From Prevotella sp. P6B1 (lineage in GTDB: Bacteria; Bacteroidota; Bacteroidia; Bacteroidales; Bacteroidaceae): DNA of 64,000 nt. Positions 7,230 to 15,899 of this stretch are shown here, piece by piece. Under the pieces are notes generated by a model, which ran no database searches, was not told the DNA's origin, and saw only the letters and a list, made by a program, of their open reading frames with translations. Location of the stretch: the NCBI RefSeq assembly GCF_000702825.1, contig NZ_JNKF01000001.1:1-64000 (forward strand), written 5' to 3'. Position 1 is the stretch's first letter. Each line of letters starts with the position of its first letter. Both the position numbers and the translations under genes were made by a program.

Positions 7230-8288
7230 TTAGTTTGCTGATTCGAATTCTTCGAGGAATCGGGTGTCGTTCTCAGAGAACATACGGAGGTCGCTGACGC
7301 GATACTTCAGGTTGGTGATACGCTCAACCCCCATACCGAAGGCGTAACCTGTATATTCCTTAGAGTCGATGCCGCAGAGCTCGAGCACGTTAGGATCAAC
7401 CATACCGCAACCCAGAATCTCTACCCAGCCGGTGTGCTTACAGAAGCCGCAGCCCTCGCCGCCACAGATAAAGCATGAGATATCCATCTCGGCACTGGGC
7501 TCTGTGAATGGGAAGTAAGATGGGCGCAGACGGATCTTGGTGTCGGCACCAAACATCTCCTTAGCGAACGAAAGCAGCACCTGCTTCAGATCGGTAAACG
7601 ATACGTTCTTGTCGATATACAGTCCCTCAACCTGATGGAAGAAGCAGTGTGCACGGGCGGTGATGGCCTCGTTACGATATACGCGACCTGGACAGATGAC
7701 ACGGATAGGAGCGGTAAGCTTGCCGTTCTCGTCGTGCATGTGTTCCATGACGCGAGCCTGAACACTTGATGTGTGCGAACGCAACAGGATATTCTTGGTG
7801 ACATCGTTGGGATGCTGCGATACGAAGAAAGTATCCTGCATATCGCGTGCGGGGTGATCGGCAGCGAAGTTCATCTTGGTGAAGATATGGTTATCGTCCT
7901 CAACCTCAGGACCATCGGCGAGCACAAAACCCATGCGCGAGAAAATATCGATAATCTCGTTGGTAACGATTGTCAGCGGATGGCGGGTACCCAACTCAAT
8001 GGGGTAGGGGGTGCGGGTCAGGTCGAGAGTCTCGTCGCTCGACTCTTGGGTCTCGCACTCTTCGCGCAGCAGATTGATGCGCTCGGTAGCCAATGTTTTC
8101 AGTTCGTTAATCTTCATGCCTACAGCCTTCTTCTGGTCGGCAGGTACCTCGCGGAAGTCGTTCATCAGGGCAGTAATCTCGCCCTTCTTGCTCAGATATT
8201 TCAGTCGGAGCTGCTCAACTTCCTCAGCGTTTTTAGCGCTCAAATTCTGTACTTCTTTCAGAAGTTCGTCTATCTTATCAAGTATCAT
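7230..8288 (-). CDS. pheS: Phenylalanyl-tRNA synthetase alpha subunit
   Basis: A 352-residue class II aminoacyl-tRNA synthetase subunit, of usual length. The N-terminal 90 residues are a coiled coil that binds tRNA. Motif 2 (GRVYRNEAITARAHCFFHQV) and motif 3 (GYAFGMGVERI) are present. An unusual-looking cysteine cluster (CFICGGEGCGFCKHTGWVEI) is normal for PheS, where it precedes motif 3. With PheT, encoded elsewhere, it charges tRNA-Phe. It is transcribed alone from a promoter divergent from the next lipoprotein gene. Confidence 0.97.
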   Translation of the reverse strand: MILDKIDELLKEVQNLSAKNAEEVEQLRLKYLSKKGEITALMNDFREVPADQKKAVGMKINELKTLATERINLLREECETQESSDETLDLTRTPYPIELGTRHPLTIVTNEIIDIFSRMGFVLADGPEVEDDNHIFTKMNFAADHPARDMQDTFFVSQHPNDVTKNILLRSHTSSVQARVMEHMHDENGKLTAPIRVICPGRVYRNEAITARAHCFFHQVEGLYIDKNVSFTDLKQVLLSFAKEMFGADTKIRLRPSYFPFTEPSAEMDISCFICGGEGCGFCKHTGWVEILGCGMVDPNVLELCGIDSKEYTGYAFGMGVERITNLKYRVSDLRMFSENDTRFLEEFESAN

Positions 8289-8315
8289 AAACTATTAAAA
8301 TTGCAATTTTGCGTG

Positions 8316-8373
8316 CAAAGGTACAAAAAAAATGAGAAAAAGGATGAAGAATTGAGAATATTTTGTACCTTTG
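8316..8373. promoter_or_regulatory. Divergent promoters for pheS and the DUF4348 gene
   Basis: Minus-strand TACCTTTG at 8316-8323 precedes pheS and plus-strand TACCTTTG at 8366-8373 precedes the lipoprotein gene. The -33 elements are not clear for either. Confidence 0.65.
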
Positions 8374-8421
8374 CCGAAATTTTGAGAGAAATTAGAAAGA
8401 TTAGGGTACTACATTAAGTAG

Positions 8422-9261
8422 ATGAAAAGGTTTTTTATCGCGATTTTCGCAACGGTGCTGATGATGTTCTCATGCACAGGGAACAAAGCCAATCAGACGG
8501 AAGGAGTGCCAGCCGATAGTGTGGCTGACTCAACTGACACCACGGATGTTGACTCGATGGAGTTGCTGATTACAGAGACTCCGATGCCAAGGGCTGCTGA
8601 TGCCATGTTTGACGATTTCTTGTTCAACTTCTTGGCCAATAAGAAGTTACAAAAAGAGCGTGTGGTGTTTCCACTCCGTGTGACTGAGGGAGATAAGATC
8701 ACCAGAATCGAAAAGGACGACTGGAAAATGGAGCACTTGTTTATGCGTCAGGGGTATTACACCTTATTATTTAATGACGATAAGCAGATGCAGCTGATGA
8801 AGGATACCGCCGTGAACGAGGCCATTGTGGAGAAGATACTGCTGGCTAAGAAGCAAATAAAGAATTATATCTTCCAGCGTATCAAAGGGGCATGGCTGTT
8901 GCGCGAAATCAAGGTGACGCCCATGCAGGGGGATGCCAATGCGTCGTTCCTGGCTTTCTACCAGCGTTTTGTGACTGATAGCGCCTTCCAGGTGAAGAGC
9001 CTGAGCGAGACCGTTGACTTTGTAGGACCTGATCCTGATGATGATTTCAATATGATGGAGGGTGTGATTACACCTGAGACGTGGGAGGCTTTTGCACCCA
9101 CGCTACCACAGAAAACACTCTATAATATCATCTATGGTAAGCCGCAGACTGAGGGTAATCAGAAGATATACCTGTTGAGAGGTGTGGCCAATGGATTTGA
9201 AATGGAGTTACGCTTCAAGAAAGTGGGCGGCAGATGGCTGCTCAAGAAAATGATGACGTAG
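8422..9261 (+). CDS. DUF4348-type lipoprotein
   Basis: A 279-residue protein with a lipoprotein signal peptide ending at the lipobox LMMFSC (Cys 18). A short acidic, Ser/Thr/Asp-rich linker follows, then a globular domain that I recognise as DUF4348 (around PRAADAMFDDFLFNFLANKK and LRVTEGDKITRIEKDDWKME). The family is found in Bacteroidales and has no known activity; an envelope-anchored stress or import-related role is only a guess. murB follows after a 23-base spacer that consists of a dispersed repeat. Confidence 0.75.
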   Translation: MKRFFIAIFATVLMMFSCTGNKANQTEGVPADSVADSTDTTDVDSMELLITETPMPRAADAMFDDFLFNFLANKKLQKERVVFPLRVTEGDKITRIEKDDWKMEHLFMRQGYYTLLFNDDKQMQLMKDTAVNEAIVEKILLAKKQIKNYIFQRIKGAWLLREIKVTPMQGDANASFLAFYQRFVTDSAFQVKSLSETVDFVGPDPDDDFNMMEGVITPETWEAFAPTLPQKTLYNIIYGKPQTEGNQKIYLLRGVANGFEMELRFKKVGGRWLLKKMMT

Positions 9262-9262
9262 G

Positions 9263-9288
9263 AGTGAATAGTGATTAGTGAATAGTGA
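9263..9288. repeat. Two copies of the 14-bp-period AGTGAATAGTGA repeat
   Basis: AGTGAATAGTGA occurs at 9263-9274 and 9277-9288. The GTG start codon of murB (9285) lies inside the second copy. Copies of the same element occur near 13814-13909 and 47784-47890. Confidence 0.9.
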
Positions 9289-10286
9289 AGAGAGAAAACA
9301 ATTATAGTCTGAAACAGCATAACACATTTGGCATAGAGGCTAAGTGTGCACAGTTTGTGGAGTACAGCTCTGAGGCTGAGGCCAAGGAGGTGGCTGAATG
9401 GCTCCGCACTTCGCGCGTACCTTTTATTATTATAGGTGGAGGTAGCAACCTGCTGCTGACTCGCGACTACGAGGGTATCGTGGTCCACTCTGCCTGCAAA
9501 GGAATTGTTCGCAAAGGCAATCGTCTGGAGTGCGGAAGCGGCGAGGTGTTTGATGATGTGGTGGCCCAGAGCATCGAGATGGGCCTGTATGGTGCAGAGA
9601 ACCTGTCGCTGATTCCTGGCGATGTGGGTGCAAGTGCTGTTCAGAATATCGGCGCCTATGGTGCTGAGGCCAAGGACCTGATTCGCAGCATCCGGGCTGT
9701 CGAGATTGCCACAGGAAACGTGTGTGTCATCGAGAATGCCGAATGCGAATATGGCTATCGTCAGAGCCGTTTCAAGCACGACTGGAAGAACCAGTATCTG
9801 ATACTGAGCGTGGAATACGAGTTCTCTGAGACTTTTGAGCCTCGTTTGGATTATGGTAATATCCGTGCGGAGTTGGAGAAGGCGGGCATCGGCCAGCCAT
9901 CTGCTCAGCAGCTACGTGATACGATTATCCGTATCCGTGAGGCCAAATTGCCCGATCCTAAGGTGCTGGGCAATGCGGGCAGTTTCTTCATGAACCCCAT
10001 TGTGAACCGCGAAAAATACGAAAGCTTAGCTGCTCAATATGCAGGTATGCCTCACTATGATATCGATGCCGATCACGTAAAGATTCCTGCAGGCTGGATG
10101 ATCGACCAGTGCGGCTGGAAAGGTAAATCGTTAGGCAGGGCAGGCGTTCACGACAAACAGGCCTTGGTGCTGGTGAACAGAGGTGGTGCTACAGGCGAGG
10201 AGGTGGTGGCGCTGTGTCGTAAGATTCAGACCGACGTAAAAGCAAAATATGGTATTGATATCTATCCGGAGGTGAACGTGATATGA
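9285..10286 (+). CDS. murB: UDP-N-acetylenolpyruvoylglucosamine reductase
   Basis: A 333-residue FAD-dependent enzyme that reduces UDP-GlcNAc-enolpyruvate to UDP-MurNAc in peptidoglycan synthesis. The N-terminal FAD-binding part contains PFIIIGGGSNLLL and the GAENLSLIPGDVGASAVQNI stretch. The catalytic Ser loop is NAGSFFMNP, and YGYRQSRFKH carries the substrate-binding Tyr/Arg. Length and start (MKRENNYSLKQHNTFGI) fit the family, which supports the GTG start at 9285. Its stop codon overlaps the next gene by four bases. Confidence 0.96.
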   Translation: MKRENNYSLKQHNTFGIEAKCAQFVEYSSEAEAKEVAEWLRTSRVPFIIIGGGSNLLLTRDYEGIVVHSACKGIVRKGNRLECGSGEVFDDVVAQSIEMGLYGAENLSLIPGDVGASAVQNIGAYGAEAKDLIRSIRAVEIATGNVCVIENAECEYGYRQSRFKHDWKNQYLILSVEYEFSETFEPRLDYGNIRAELEKAGIGQPSAQQLRDTIIRIREAKLPDPKVLGNAGSFFMNPIVNREKYESLAAQYAGMPHYDIDADHVKIPAGWMIDQCGWKGKSLGRAGVHDKQALVLVNRGGATGEEVVALCRKIQTDVKAKYGIDIYPEVNVI

Positions 10287-11044
10287 AACTGACGTTTTTA
10301 GGCACAGGAACTTCGTGTGGTGTACCTGTTATAGGGTGCCAGTGCAAGGTCTGCCAGAGTGTCGACCCTAAGGATAAGCGTACACGCTGTTCGGCGCTTG
10401 TCGAAACCGAGTCGACGCGTATTCTGATTGATTGCGGACCGGATTTCCGTCAGCAGATATTGCCACAGCCCTTCCGTAAGATTGACGGTATATTGATTAC
10501 CCATTCGCATTACGACCACATGGGAGGCATGGACGATATTCGTCCGTACTGCCAGTTCGGAGCCATTAATGTATATGCCGATCCGATTGCTAAAAAGGGG
10601 ATGCTGGAGATGCTGCCTTACTGCTTTGCAGAGAACCGCTATCCTGGTGTGCCTGCTATCGGACTGCATGAGATTCTTCCCCATCACCCCTTGCAGATAG
10701 GTGATATGGAGGTGATGCCCATCCAGGTGATGCATGGCAAGTTGCCTATCTTGGGTTACAGGATTGGTAAACTGGCTTATATCACGGACATGAAGACCAT
10801 TGATGAGGGGGAACTGCCCTATCTGGAAGGTACGGAATTATTGGTGGTCAATGCACTCCGTTTTGAAAAACCGCATCATTCCCACCAGCTGATGGATGAT
10901 GCCATTGCCTTTGCCCGTAGGGTGGGGGCTAAGCGTACACTCATCATCCACGTGTGTCATGATGTAGGGCTTCACGAAGAGGTGAATCAGCGTTTGCCAG
11001 AGGGAATAGATCTGGCTTACGATGGACAAGAAATATATCTGTAA
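10283..11044 (+). CDS. MBL-fold metallo-hydrolase (PhnP/YycJ-like)
   Basis: A 253-residue metallo-beta-lactamase-fold enzyme. The metal-binding motif is THSHYDHMGG (HxHxDH), with later ligands in QVMHG and IIHVCHD. An N-terminal cysteine set (GCQCKVCQS) is characteristic of the PhnP-like phosphodiesterase subgroup, which hydrolyses cyclic phosphates. It overlaps murB by ATGA and is probably translationally coupled to it; the physiological substrate is unknown. Confidence 0.85.
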   Translation: MKLTFLGTGTSCGVPVIGCQCKVCQSVDPKDKRTRCSALVETESTRILIDCGPDFRQQILPQPFRKIDGILITHSHYDHMGGMDDIRPYCQFGAINVYADPIAKKGMLEMLPYCFAENRYPGVPAIGLHEILPHHPLQIGDMEVMPIQVMHGKLPILGYRIGKLAYITDMKTIDEGELPYLEGTELLVVNALRFEKPHHSHQLMDDAIAFARRVGAKRTLIIHVCHDVGLHEEVNQRLPEGIDLAYDGQEIYL

Positions 11045-11108
11045 TTATGTAAAATGCAAAGATTATTCATTAAAATACGTTAATAATAAACGCTATTTTA
11101 GGGAATGT

Positions 11109-11139
11109 TTTGCTGGTATCGAAAAAAATCGTACCTTTG
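11109..11139 (+). promoter_or_regulatory. Promoter of a probable small RNA
   Basis: TTTG (11109-11112), 19 bases, TACCTTTG (11132-11139): a full consensus promoter that is not followed by any reading frame but by a short sequence ending in a terminator. Confidence 0.8.
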
Positions 11140-11144
11140 CACCG

Positions 11145-11211
11145 TGTGTTTTTCATAGTATTAGATTTAAGGTTAACAAAAGGTTTGGGTCACAGCGGTG
11201 ACCCTTTTTTT
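11145..11211 (+). ncRNA. Probable small RNA with intrinsic terminator
   Basis: Between a consensus promoter and a strong terminator (stem GGGTCAC / GTGACCC, then seven T) lie about 65 bases with no start codon or frame. The unstructured middle contains ATTAGATTTAAGGTTAAC, a segment I recall as recurring in front of terminators in many Bacteroidales genomes. It may therefore belong to a multicopy small RNA family such as the FopS-type paralogous sRNAs; that assignment is from memory. The exact 5' end is inferred from the promoter. The terminator abuts the stop codon of the convergent gene. Confidence 0.65.
11187..11211 (+). terminator. Intrinsic terminator of the small RNA
   Basis: 7-bp perfect stem GGGTCAC (11187-11193) / GTGACCC (11198-11204), loop AGCG, followed by seven T. 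Confidence 0.85.
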
Positions 11212-11494
11212 ATAGCCATCTTCTGCGTTTGCCTTTTTCTTTTCCAAACAGCGAGCTGTAGCCTTTCATGAGTTTGCGTATCAGCAGAATAGCATCTACA
11301 GCCATAAAACCATTGCTTACCAAGCTGGCAATATAGTCGCCCTTTGAGGATTCCTCGCGCTTACGGAAAGTCTCATTCCAGAGTGAGGCCACCTTGTCTT
11401 TGTCGTGCTGAATCTCCTCCAGCAGTGCATCTTTACGCTCGCGAATCTCATCGAGCGTACCAAAGTCGTTAGTCGTCTTCTTATGATTCTGCAT
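11210..11494 (-). CDS. Hypothetical protein, 94 aa, last gene of the YtxH/holin-like operon
   Basis: N-terminal half is a charged coiled-coil-like helix (LDEIRERKDALLEEIQHDKD). A moderately hydrophobic helix follows (SLVSNGFMAVDAILLIRKLM), then a strongly basic tail (KEKGKRRRW). It starts 5 bases after the previous gene's stop codon. Small proteins of this kind accompany YtxH and phage-holin-like membrane proteins in Bacteroidetes; probably membrane-associated. Confidence 0.7.
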   Translation of the reverse strand: MQNHKKTTNDFGTLDEIRERKDALLEEIQHDKDKVASLWNETFRKREESSKGDYIASLVSNGFMAVDAILLIRKLMKGYSSLFGKEKGKRRRWL

Positions 11495-11499
11495 AGTCG

Positions 11500-11850
11500 T
11501 TATTTACTGAGTAGCAATCTGGCCAGGAATTTGACCAGCGGTTTCTCGATCCAGGGTTTGCGGAAGAAGAAAAAGAGGATGAAGAGCAGCAGATAGAGTA
11601 GCGAGATGATGAGGAAGGCGAGGGCCGTACCTGTAAATGTGGCCAGCCAGAAGGCGATGGCAAACGACAGGTAGGTCAGTACTGCAGCCAGCACCAGTAT
11701 AAACACGATAGCCAAGGCGGCAGCTGTTAACAGGCGTACCACCTTGTCTATCATATCGAGCTTCACGTATTCAGTCTGGAGCCCGAGATAGTGTTTAAGC
11801 ACCTCTATCAGCTGTGCTATGTTCTCAACGTTCTTATCGCTGGATAGCAT
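11500..11850 (-). CDS. Phage-holin-superfamily membrane protein (DUF1469-like)
   Basis: A 116-residue protein with two strongly hydrophobic segments (LTAAALAIVFILVLAAVLTY and an adjoining WLATFTGTALAFLIISLLYL) after a short cytoplasmic helix (ENIAQLIEVLKHYLG) and before a basic C-terminus. This matches the Phage_holin_3_6/DUF1469 family, chromosomal membrane proteins that usually sit beside YtxH-type genes. It is not evidence of a prophage. Confidence 0.75.
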   Translation of the reverse strand: MLSSDKNVENIAQLIEVLKHYLGLQTEYVKLDMIDKVVRLLTAAALAIVFILVLAAVLTYLSFAIAFWLATFTGTALAFLIISLLYLLLFILFFFFRKPWIEKPLVKFLARLLLSK

Positions 11851-11853
11851 GGG

Positions 11854-12069
11854 TTACTCCTCCTCTGCAGCTGCGTCCTGAATATCGTCAACAAGGTCGA
11901 CTACTTCTTTGCGGCTCAGTTTGATATTGTGCTTCTTCATGAAGTCGTCCACAGCATCAGTGATTCTTACACGCGTGTCCTGTCCTTTCTCAGGAGCTAC
12001 CAGGATACCAATAACTGCACCAGCGAGTGCACCACCAATAAATGCGCTAATGTAACCTAAACTTTTCAT
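11854..12069 (-). CDS. YtxH domain-containing protein
   Basis: A 71-residue protein. A glycine-rich transmembrane segment (YISAFIGGALAGAVIGILVA) is followed by PEKGQDTR, the signature of YtxH proteins, and an acidic helical tail. YtxH members are linked to general stress in Firmicutes; the role in Bacteroidetes is not known. First gene of a three-gene operon, 3 bases before the holin-like gene. Confidence 0.85.
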   Translation of the reverse strand: MKSLGYISAFIGGALAGAVIGILVAPEKGQDTRVRITDAVDDFMKKHNIKLSRKEVVDLVDDIQDAAAEEE

Positions 12070-12119
12070 AATCTTCCTTTTAAGTTATTAATAATGTGTA
12101 TTGATAATATATTCTTTTG

Positions 12120-12152
12120 CAAATATACAAAAGTTTTCGGTTGTAGTGCAAA
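12120..12152 (-). promoter_or_regulatory. Promoter of the ytxH operon
   Basis: Minus strand TTTG (12149-12152), 21 bases, TATATTTG (12120-12127). Confidence 0.65.
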
Positions 12153-12300
12153 AAACTGCCAATTTTTTTATAAAAAAGTTGTGTTTTCCTTGATTTAACA
12201 AACTTTATGCTGTATTTTGTCTTGATTTAGCGCAATAATTAGTAATTTCGCACACAAAATATAGAATTAATAATTTATTTGAAATAAAAACTTAGGAAAA

Positions 12301-12795
12301 ATGAAGAAGTACACGGTATTATGCGCAGGTCTCTGCCTCGCATTCGCAATGACAAGTTGTAAGACAAGTGAGAGCGCCTATAAGAAGGCTTACGAGAAGG
12401 CAAAGCAGTATGACACCGCTCAGCCAGCAGCTCAGACAACTGTTGAGACTGCTCCTGTTGTGGCTCCTGTACAGGCTAAGCCTGCTACTGATACTCAGGT
12501 GGTTGACAATCTCGATAATGTGTCTGTGCGTCAGGAGAGCGTATCGCTGGTTAGCGGTAGCGGTCTGAAGGCTTTCAGCGTGGTTGTAGGCTCGTTTGGC
12601 GTTCGTGCTAATGCTGAGGGCTTGATGCAGCGCCTGAAGAATGCTGGCTATGATGCTCAGGTGGTTAAGAACGAGGAGAAGAATATGTTCCGCGTTGTTG
12701 CCTCTACCTTTGCCGATAAGGCTTCAGCAGTTTCAAGCCGCGATCAGATTCGTGCATCATATCCTGATGCTTGGTTGCTTTATAACGCTCGTTAA
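12301..12795 (+). CDS. SPOR-domain lipoprotein
   Basis: A 164-residue lipoprotein with lipobox FAMTSC (Cys 20). An Ala/Pro/Thr/Val-rich linker (residues about 40-75) precedes a C-terminal SPOR domain (AFSVVVGSFGVRANAEGLMQ to SYPDAWLLYN). SPOR domains bind septal peptidoglycan lacking stem peptides, so a role at the division site or in cell-wall remodelling is likely. The upstream region has only a weak -7 (TAATTTCG, near 12241). ruvX follows after 9 bases. Confidence 0.85.
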   Translation: MKKYTVLCAGLCLAFAMTSCKTSESAYKKAYEKAKQYDTAQPAAQTTVETAPVVAPVQAKPATDTQVVDNLDNVSVRQESVSLVSGSGLKAFSVVVGSFGVRANAEGLMQRLKNAGYDAQVVKNEEKNMFRVVASTFADKASAVSSRDQIRASYPDAWLLYNAR

Positions 12796-12804
12796 TTAGC
12801 AACT

Positions 12805-13218
12805 TTGGCTCGTATTCTTTCTATCGATTACGGTAAGAAGCGCACCGGATTAGCAGTCACCGATCCTCTGCAGATCATCGCTGGAGGATTGGCGACTGTT
12901 GCTACATCTGAGCTCTTTGACTACCTGACGGCCTATATCGCCCGCGAACAGGTAGAGTTGATAGTGATTGGCGAACCTCGTCAGCCTAATGGTGAGCCCA
13001 GTGAGAATCTGGCGCGCGTCCAGCAGTTCGTGAACCGTTGGCGCAAGGCTGTACCGCAGGTGCCCATTCAGTATTACGACGAGCGCTTCACCTCTGTGTT
13101 GGCCCATCAGGTCATGCTGGATGGAGGTTTGAAGAAGAAAGCCCGTCAGAACAAAGGACTGGTGGACGAGATTTCGGCAACCATCATCCTCGAAGATTAT
13201 CTTCGCTCTAAGAAATAA
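12805..13218 (+). CDS. ruvX: Holliday junction resolvase-like nuclease YqgF/RuvX
   Basis: A 137-residue RNase H-like nuclease of family length. It starts ARILSIDYGKKRTGLAVTD, whose first Asp is a metal ligand; GEP in VIGEPRQPNGEPS and DERFTS provide further acidic residues. The start is TTG at 12805, the only start that gives the family's N-terminus. YqgF acts in 16S rRNA 5'-end processing and possibly in recombination. It lies between a SPOR lipoprotein and def. Confidence 0.93.
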   Translation: MARILSIDYGKKRTGLAVTDPLQIIAGGLATVATSELFDYLTAYIAREQVELIVIGEPRQPNGEPSENLARVQQFVNRWRKAVPQVPIQYYDERFTSVLAHQVMLDGGLKKKARQNKGLVDEISATIILEDYLRSKK

Positions 13219-13249
13219 TTTATAAACACTTAATATAATATAGTTGTAA

Positions 13250-13810
13250 ATGGTACTTCCTATTTATATATTTGGTCAGCCTGTACTTCGTAAGGTGGCT
13301 GAAGATATTACGCCCGATTATCCCCAGCTGAAGGATCTGATTGGTGATATGTGGGAGACTCTGGCCGAATCGGAGGGTATTGGATTGGCTGCCCCACAGA
13401 TTGGTAAGCCCATCCGTCTGGTGGTTATCGACCTCGATGTACTTGCCGACGATATGCCTGAGTATAAAGGTTTTAAGCAGGTGTATATCAATGCTCATAT
13501 CGTAGAGTATGATGAGTCGAATACCGATGTGTCGGAAGAGGGATGTCTCTCTATTCCTGCCATCCATGAGAAGGTGACTCGTCCAACCCGCATCCATGTG
13601 GAGTGGGATGATGAGAACTTTGAGCACCACGACGAATGGGTTGAAGGCTATCTGGCCCGTGTGATGCAGCATGAGTTCGATCATCTGGACGGTAAGATGT
13701 TTGTTGACCGCATTTCACAGCTTCGCAAACAGCTCATCAAGAGTAAGTTGCGCGCTCTGACTCAGGGACGATTCCGCTGTGGTTATAAGACCAAAGTGGT
13801 GAGAAAGTAA
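13250..13810 (+). CDS. def: Peptide deformylase
   Basis: A 186-residue metalloenzyme that removes the formyl group from nascent proteins. All three motifs are present: [18 protein letters not shown] and [10 protein letters not shown], giving the Cys and two His metal ligands and catalytic Glu. It follows ruvX by 31 bases, probably in one operon. Confidence 0.97.
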   Translation: MVLPIYIFGQPVLRKVAEDITPDYPQLKDLIGDMWETLAESEGIGLAAPQIGKPIRLVVIDLDVLADDMPEYKGFKQVYINAHIVEYDESNTDVSEEGCLSIPAIHEKVTRPTRIHVEWDDENFEHHDEWVEGYLARVMQHEFDHLDGKMFVDRISQLRKQLIKSKLRALTQGRFRCGYKTKVVRK

Positions 13811-13813
13811 AAG

Positions 13814-13909
13814 AGTGAATAGTGAAAAGTGGAGGGTAATATGAGACGTTTGAGAGGATGGAACAGATTGCTGGTGTTGTTATTCACTATTCACTGTTCA
13901 CTATTCACT
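13814..13909. repeat. Inverted AGTGAATAGTGA repeats flanking the TPR-gene start
   Basis: One copy in forward orientation (13814-13825) and two in reverse orientation (TCACTATTCACT at 13884-13895 and 13898-13909, 14-bp period). The ATG at 13841 lies in the loop and the reverse copies encode part of the signal peptide ([10 protein letters not shown]). Confidence 0.9.
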
Positions 13910-15817
13910 GCATTTGCGCAGTTTAATACCGATCGCCTGGTGATGATAGGGCGGTCGGCACTTTATTACGAGGACTATGTACTGTCTATCCAGTACTTTA
14001 ATCAGGCCATCAGCATGAAGCCCTGGCTCTATGAGCCTTGGTTCTTTCGTGGGGTGGCCAAGTTTTATTTGGATGATTTCCGTGGGGCGGAGAGCGACTG
14101 CTCTGAGGCGATAGAGCGCAATCCCTATGTGGTGAGCGCCTATGAGTTGCGTGGCCTCTGTCGCATCAATCAGAAGAAATACAGTGAGGCTGTGCATGAT
14201 TATGACCGTGCGCTTCGCTATGATCCTGACAACCAGGGACTCTGGCATAACCGTGTGCTCTGTCTGATTCAGGATAAGAAATACGATTTGGCTTTGGCGC
14301 AGATTGATACTATTTCAGCCCGTTGGTCGAAATATGCGCGTGCCTACTCGATGCAGGCCGAAATTTATTTGTTGCAGCAGGATACTACTAAGGCTGTGAG
14401 ATCGCTCGACAAGAGTCTGGAACTTGATCCTTACGATGGCGGCATCTGGGCCGAGAGGGCTGTGATCAGTCTGGCACGCCAGAAGTGGAAGGAAGGCGAG
14501 GAGTTCCTCACCAAGAGTATCCACCTGTTGCCCAAACAATCCGGCAACTATATCAACCGTGCTCTGGCGCGATTCAATCAGAACAACCTGCGTGGGGCGA
14601 TGGCGGATTACGATACAGCCCTCGATCTCGACCCCAATAATTTCTTAGGTCATTATAACCGTGGACTGCTGCGTGCCCAGGTGGGTGATGACAACCGCGG
14701 TATTGAGGACTTCGATTTCGTTTTGAAACTGGAGCCCGACAACCTGATGGCACTCTTTAATCGTGCCTTGCTGTTGGAACAGACGGGCAATTTACGGGCT
14801 GCCATCCGCGACTATTCCAAGGTGATTGAGGAATATCCCAACTTCTGGTTCGGACTCCAGCATCGTGCCTCTTGTTATCGCCGTTTGGGAAACACCAAAC
14901 AGGCAGAGCTGGATGAGTTCCGCATCCTGAAAGCCCAGATCGACAAGCGCTATGGCAAACAGCCGCGACTCACCAAGAAGCAGATGCGTAAGCGTAGCGA
15001 TATCGATCCTGACAAGTATAACCAGTTGGTGGTGGCCGACGAGCAGGAAGTGGAGCACGAGTATAAGAGCGACTATCGTGGACGCGTGCAGAACCGCAAG
15101 GCTGAGGTAAACCTGCTGCCTATGTATGGTCTCACATTCGTCCAGCCACAAAACAATGTCAAGGTGGAAACGCCTTTCGAGAACTCTGTCGATGCCTTCA
15201 ATCAGACCTCGGGTTCGCATACCGTCTATCTCTCGTGCGAGCAGCGTAATCTGAGCGAGAGCAGCATGAAGCAGACTTTCGAGTATATCGACTCGCTAAG
15301 TAATCTGATCGATCAGACCAAGATTACAGCCAAGGTGGCACCCTTGTTGTTGCTGCGTGCCGTGGCCTATGGCTCAATCCAGAACTTTGACAATGCCATC
15401 GACGACCTGAGCATCTGCTTGCAGATCGATTCCACCTCGTCGTTAGCCTACTGGCAGCGCGCCGTTTGTCAGGCAAAGATCAATGAATTCAATGCCTCTG
15501 AGGGTACTAATATCGACCTCAAGTCGGCTAATGTACTTGGCGACCTTTCCGATGCCATCGCCTTGACGCCCCGGAATGCCTACCTATATTATAATAGAGG
15601 TAATCTGTATGCTATGCGTCGCGATTATCAGCGCGCCATTGCCGATTACTCTAAAGCTATAGATATGAATCAGGATCTGGCTGAGGCGTGGTTCAATCGC
15701 GGTTTGGTTAAGATTTATGCTAAACATGTGGCTGAAGGTATCGAGGATTTGTCGAAAGCAGGCGAGTTAGGCCTCTATCAGGCTTATAGTGTCATCAAAA
15801 AGTATCGCGAAAAGTAA
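13841..15817 (+). CDS. Secreted tetratricopeptide-repeat protein
   Basis: A 658-residue protein. The signal peptide is [19 protein letters not shown], followed by at least ten TPR units, such as [60 protein letters not shown] and [21 protein letters not shown] charged non-repeat segment (about 375-470) splits the array, the second group lying near the C-terminus. It is presumably a periplasmic scaffold. The start chosen is ATG 13841; a GTG at 13829 adds four residues. The signal-peptide coding sequence is built from a dispersed repeat. Confidence 0.85.
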   Translation: MRRLRGWNRLLVLLFTIHCSLFTAFAQFNTDRLVMIGRSALYYEDYVLSIQYFNQAISMKPWLYEPWFFRGVAKFYLDDFRGAESDCSEAIERNPYVVSAYELRGLCRINQKKYSEAVHDYDRALRYDPDNQGLWHNRVLCLIQDKKYDLALAQIDTISARWSKYARAYSMQAEIYLLQQDTTKAVRSLDKSLELDPYDGGIWAERAVISLARQKWKEGEEFLTKSIHLLPKQSGNYINRALARFNQNNLRGAMADYDTALDLDPNNFLGHYNRGLLRAQVGDDNRGIEDFDFVLKLEPDNLMALFNRALLLEQTGNLRAAIRDYSKVIEEYPNFWFGLQHRASCYRRLGNTKQAELDEFRILKAQIDKRYGKQPRLTKKQMRKRSDIDPDKYNQLVVADEQEVEHEYKSDYRGRVQNRKAEVNLLPMYGLTFVQPQNNVKVETPFENSVDAFNQTSGSHTVYLSCEQRNLSESSMKQTFEYIDSLSNLIDQTKITAKVAPLLLLRAVAYGSIQNFDNAIDDLSICLQIDSTSSLAYWQRAVCQAKINEFNASEGTNIDLKSANVLGDLSDAIALTPRNAYLYYNRGNLYAMRRDYQRAIADYSKAIDMNQDLAEAWFNRGLVKIYAKHVAEGIEDLSKAGELGLYQAYSVIKKYREK

Positions 15818-15856
15818 ATTTTTGGCTAAATATGCTATATTTAGGAATAAAAACAC

Positions 15857-15864
15857 TATCTTTG
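15857..15864 (+). promoter_or_regulatory. -7 element of thrS
   Basis: TATCTTTG followed by GCACGC, the common -7 context in this genome, about 36 bases before the thrS start; the -33 element is not clear. Confidence 0.55.
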
Positions 15865-15899
15865 CACGCAATTTCAAAATTCAAACATATATTGTAGAT

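Noticed and set aside
9159-9779. Minus-strand open frame across the murB start
   Set aside because: Shadow of murB and the DUF4348 gene, partly made of the reverse of the dispersed repeat.
11500-12069. Prophage remnant suggested by the holin-like protein
   Set aside because: DUF1469-type proteins next to YtxH are ordinary chromosomal genes in this group; no other phage genes are nearby.
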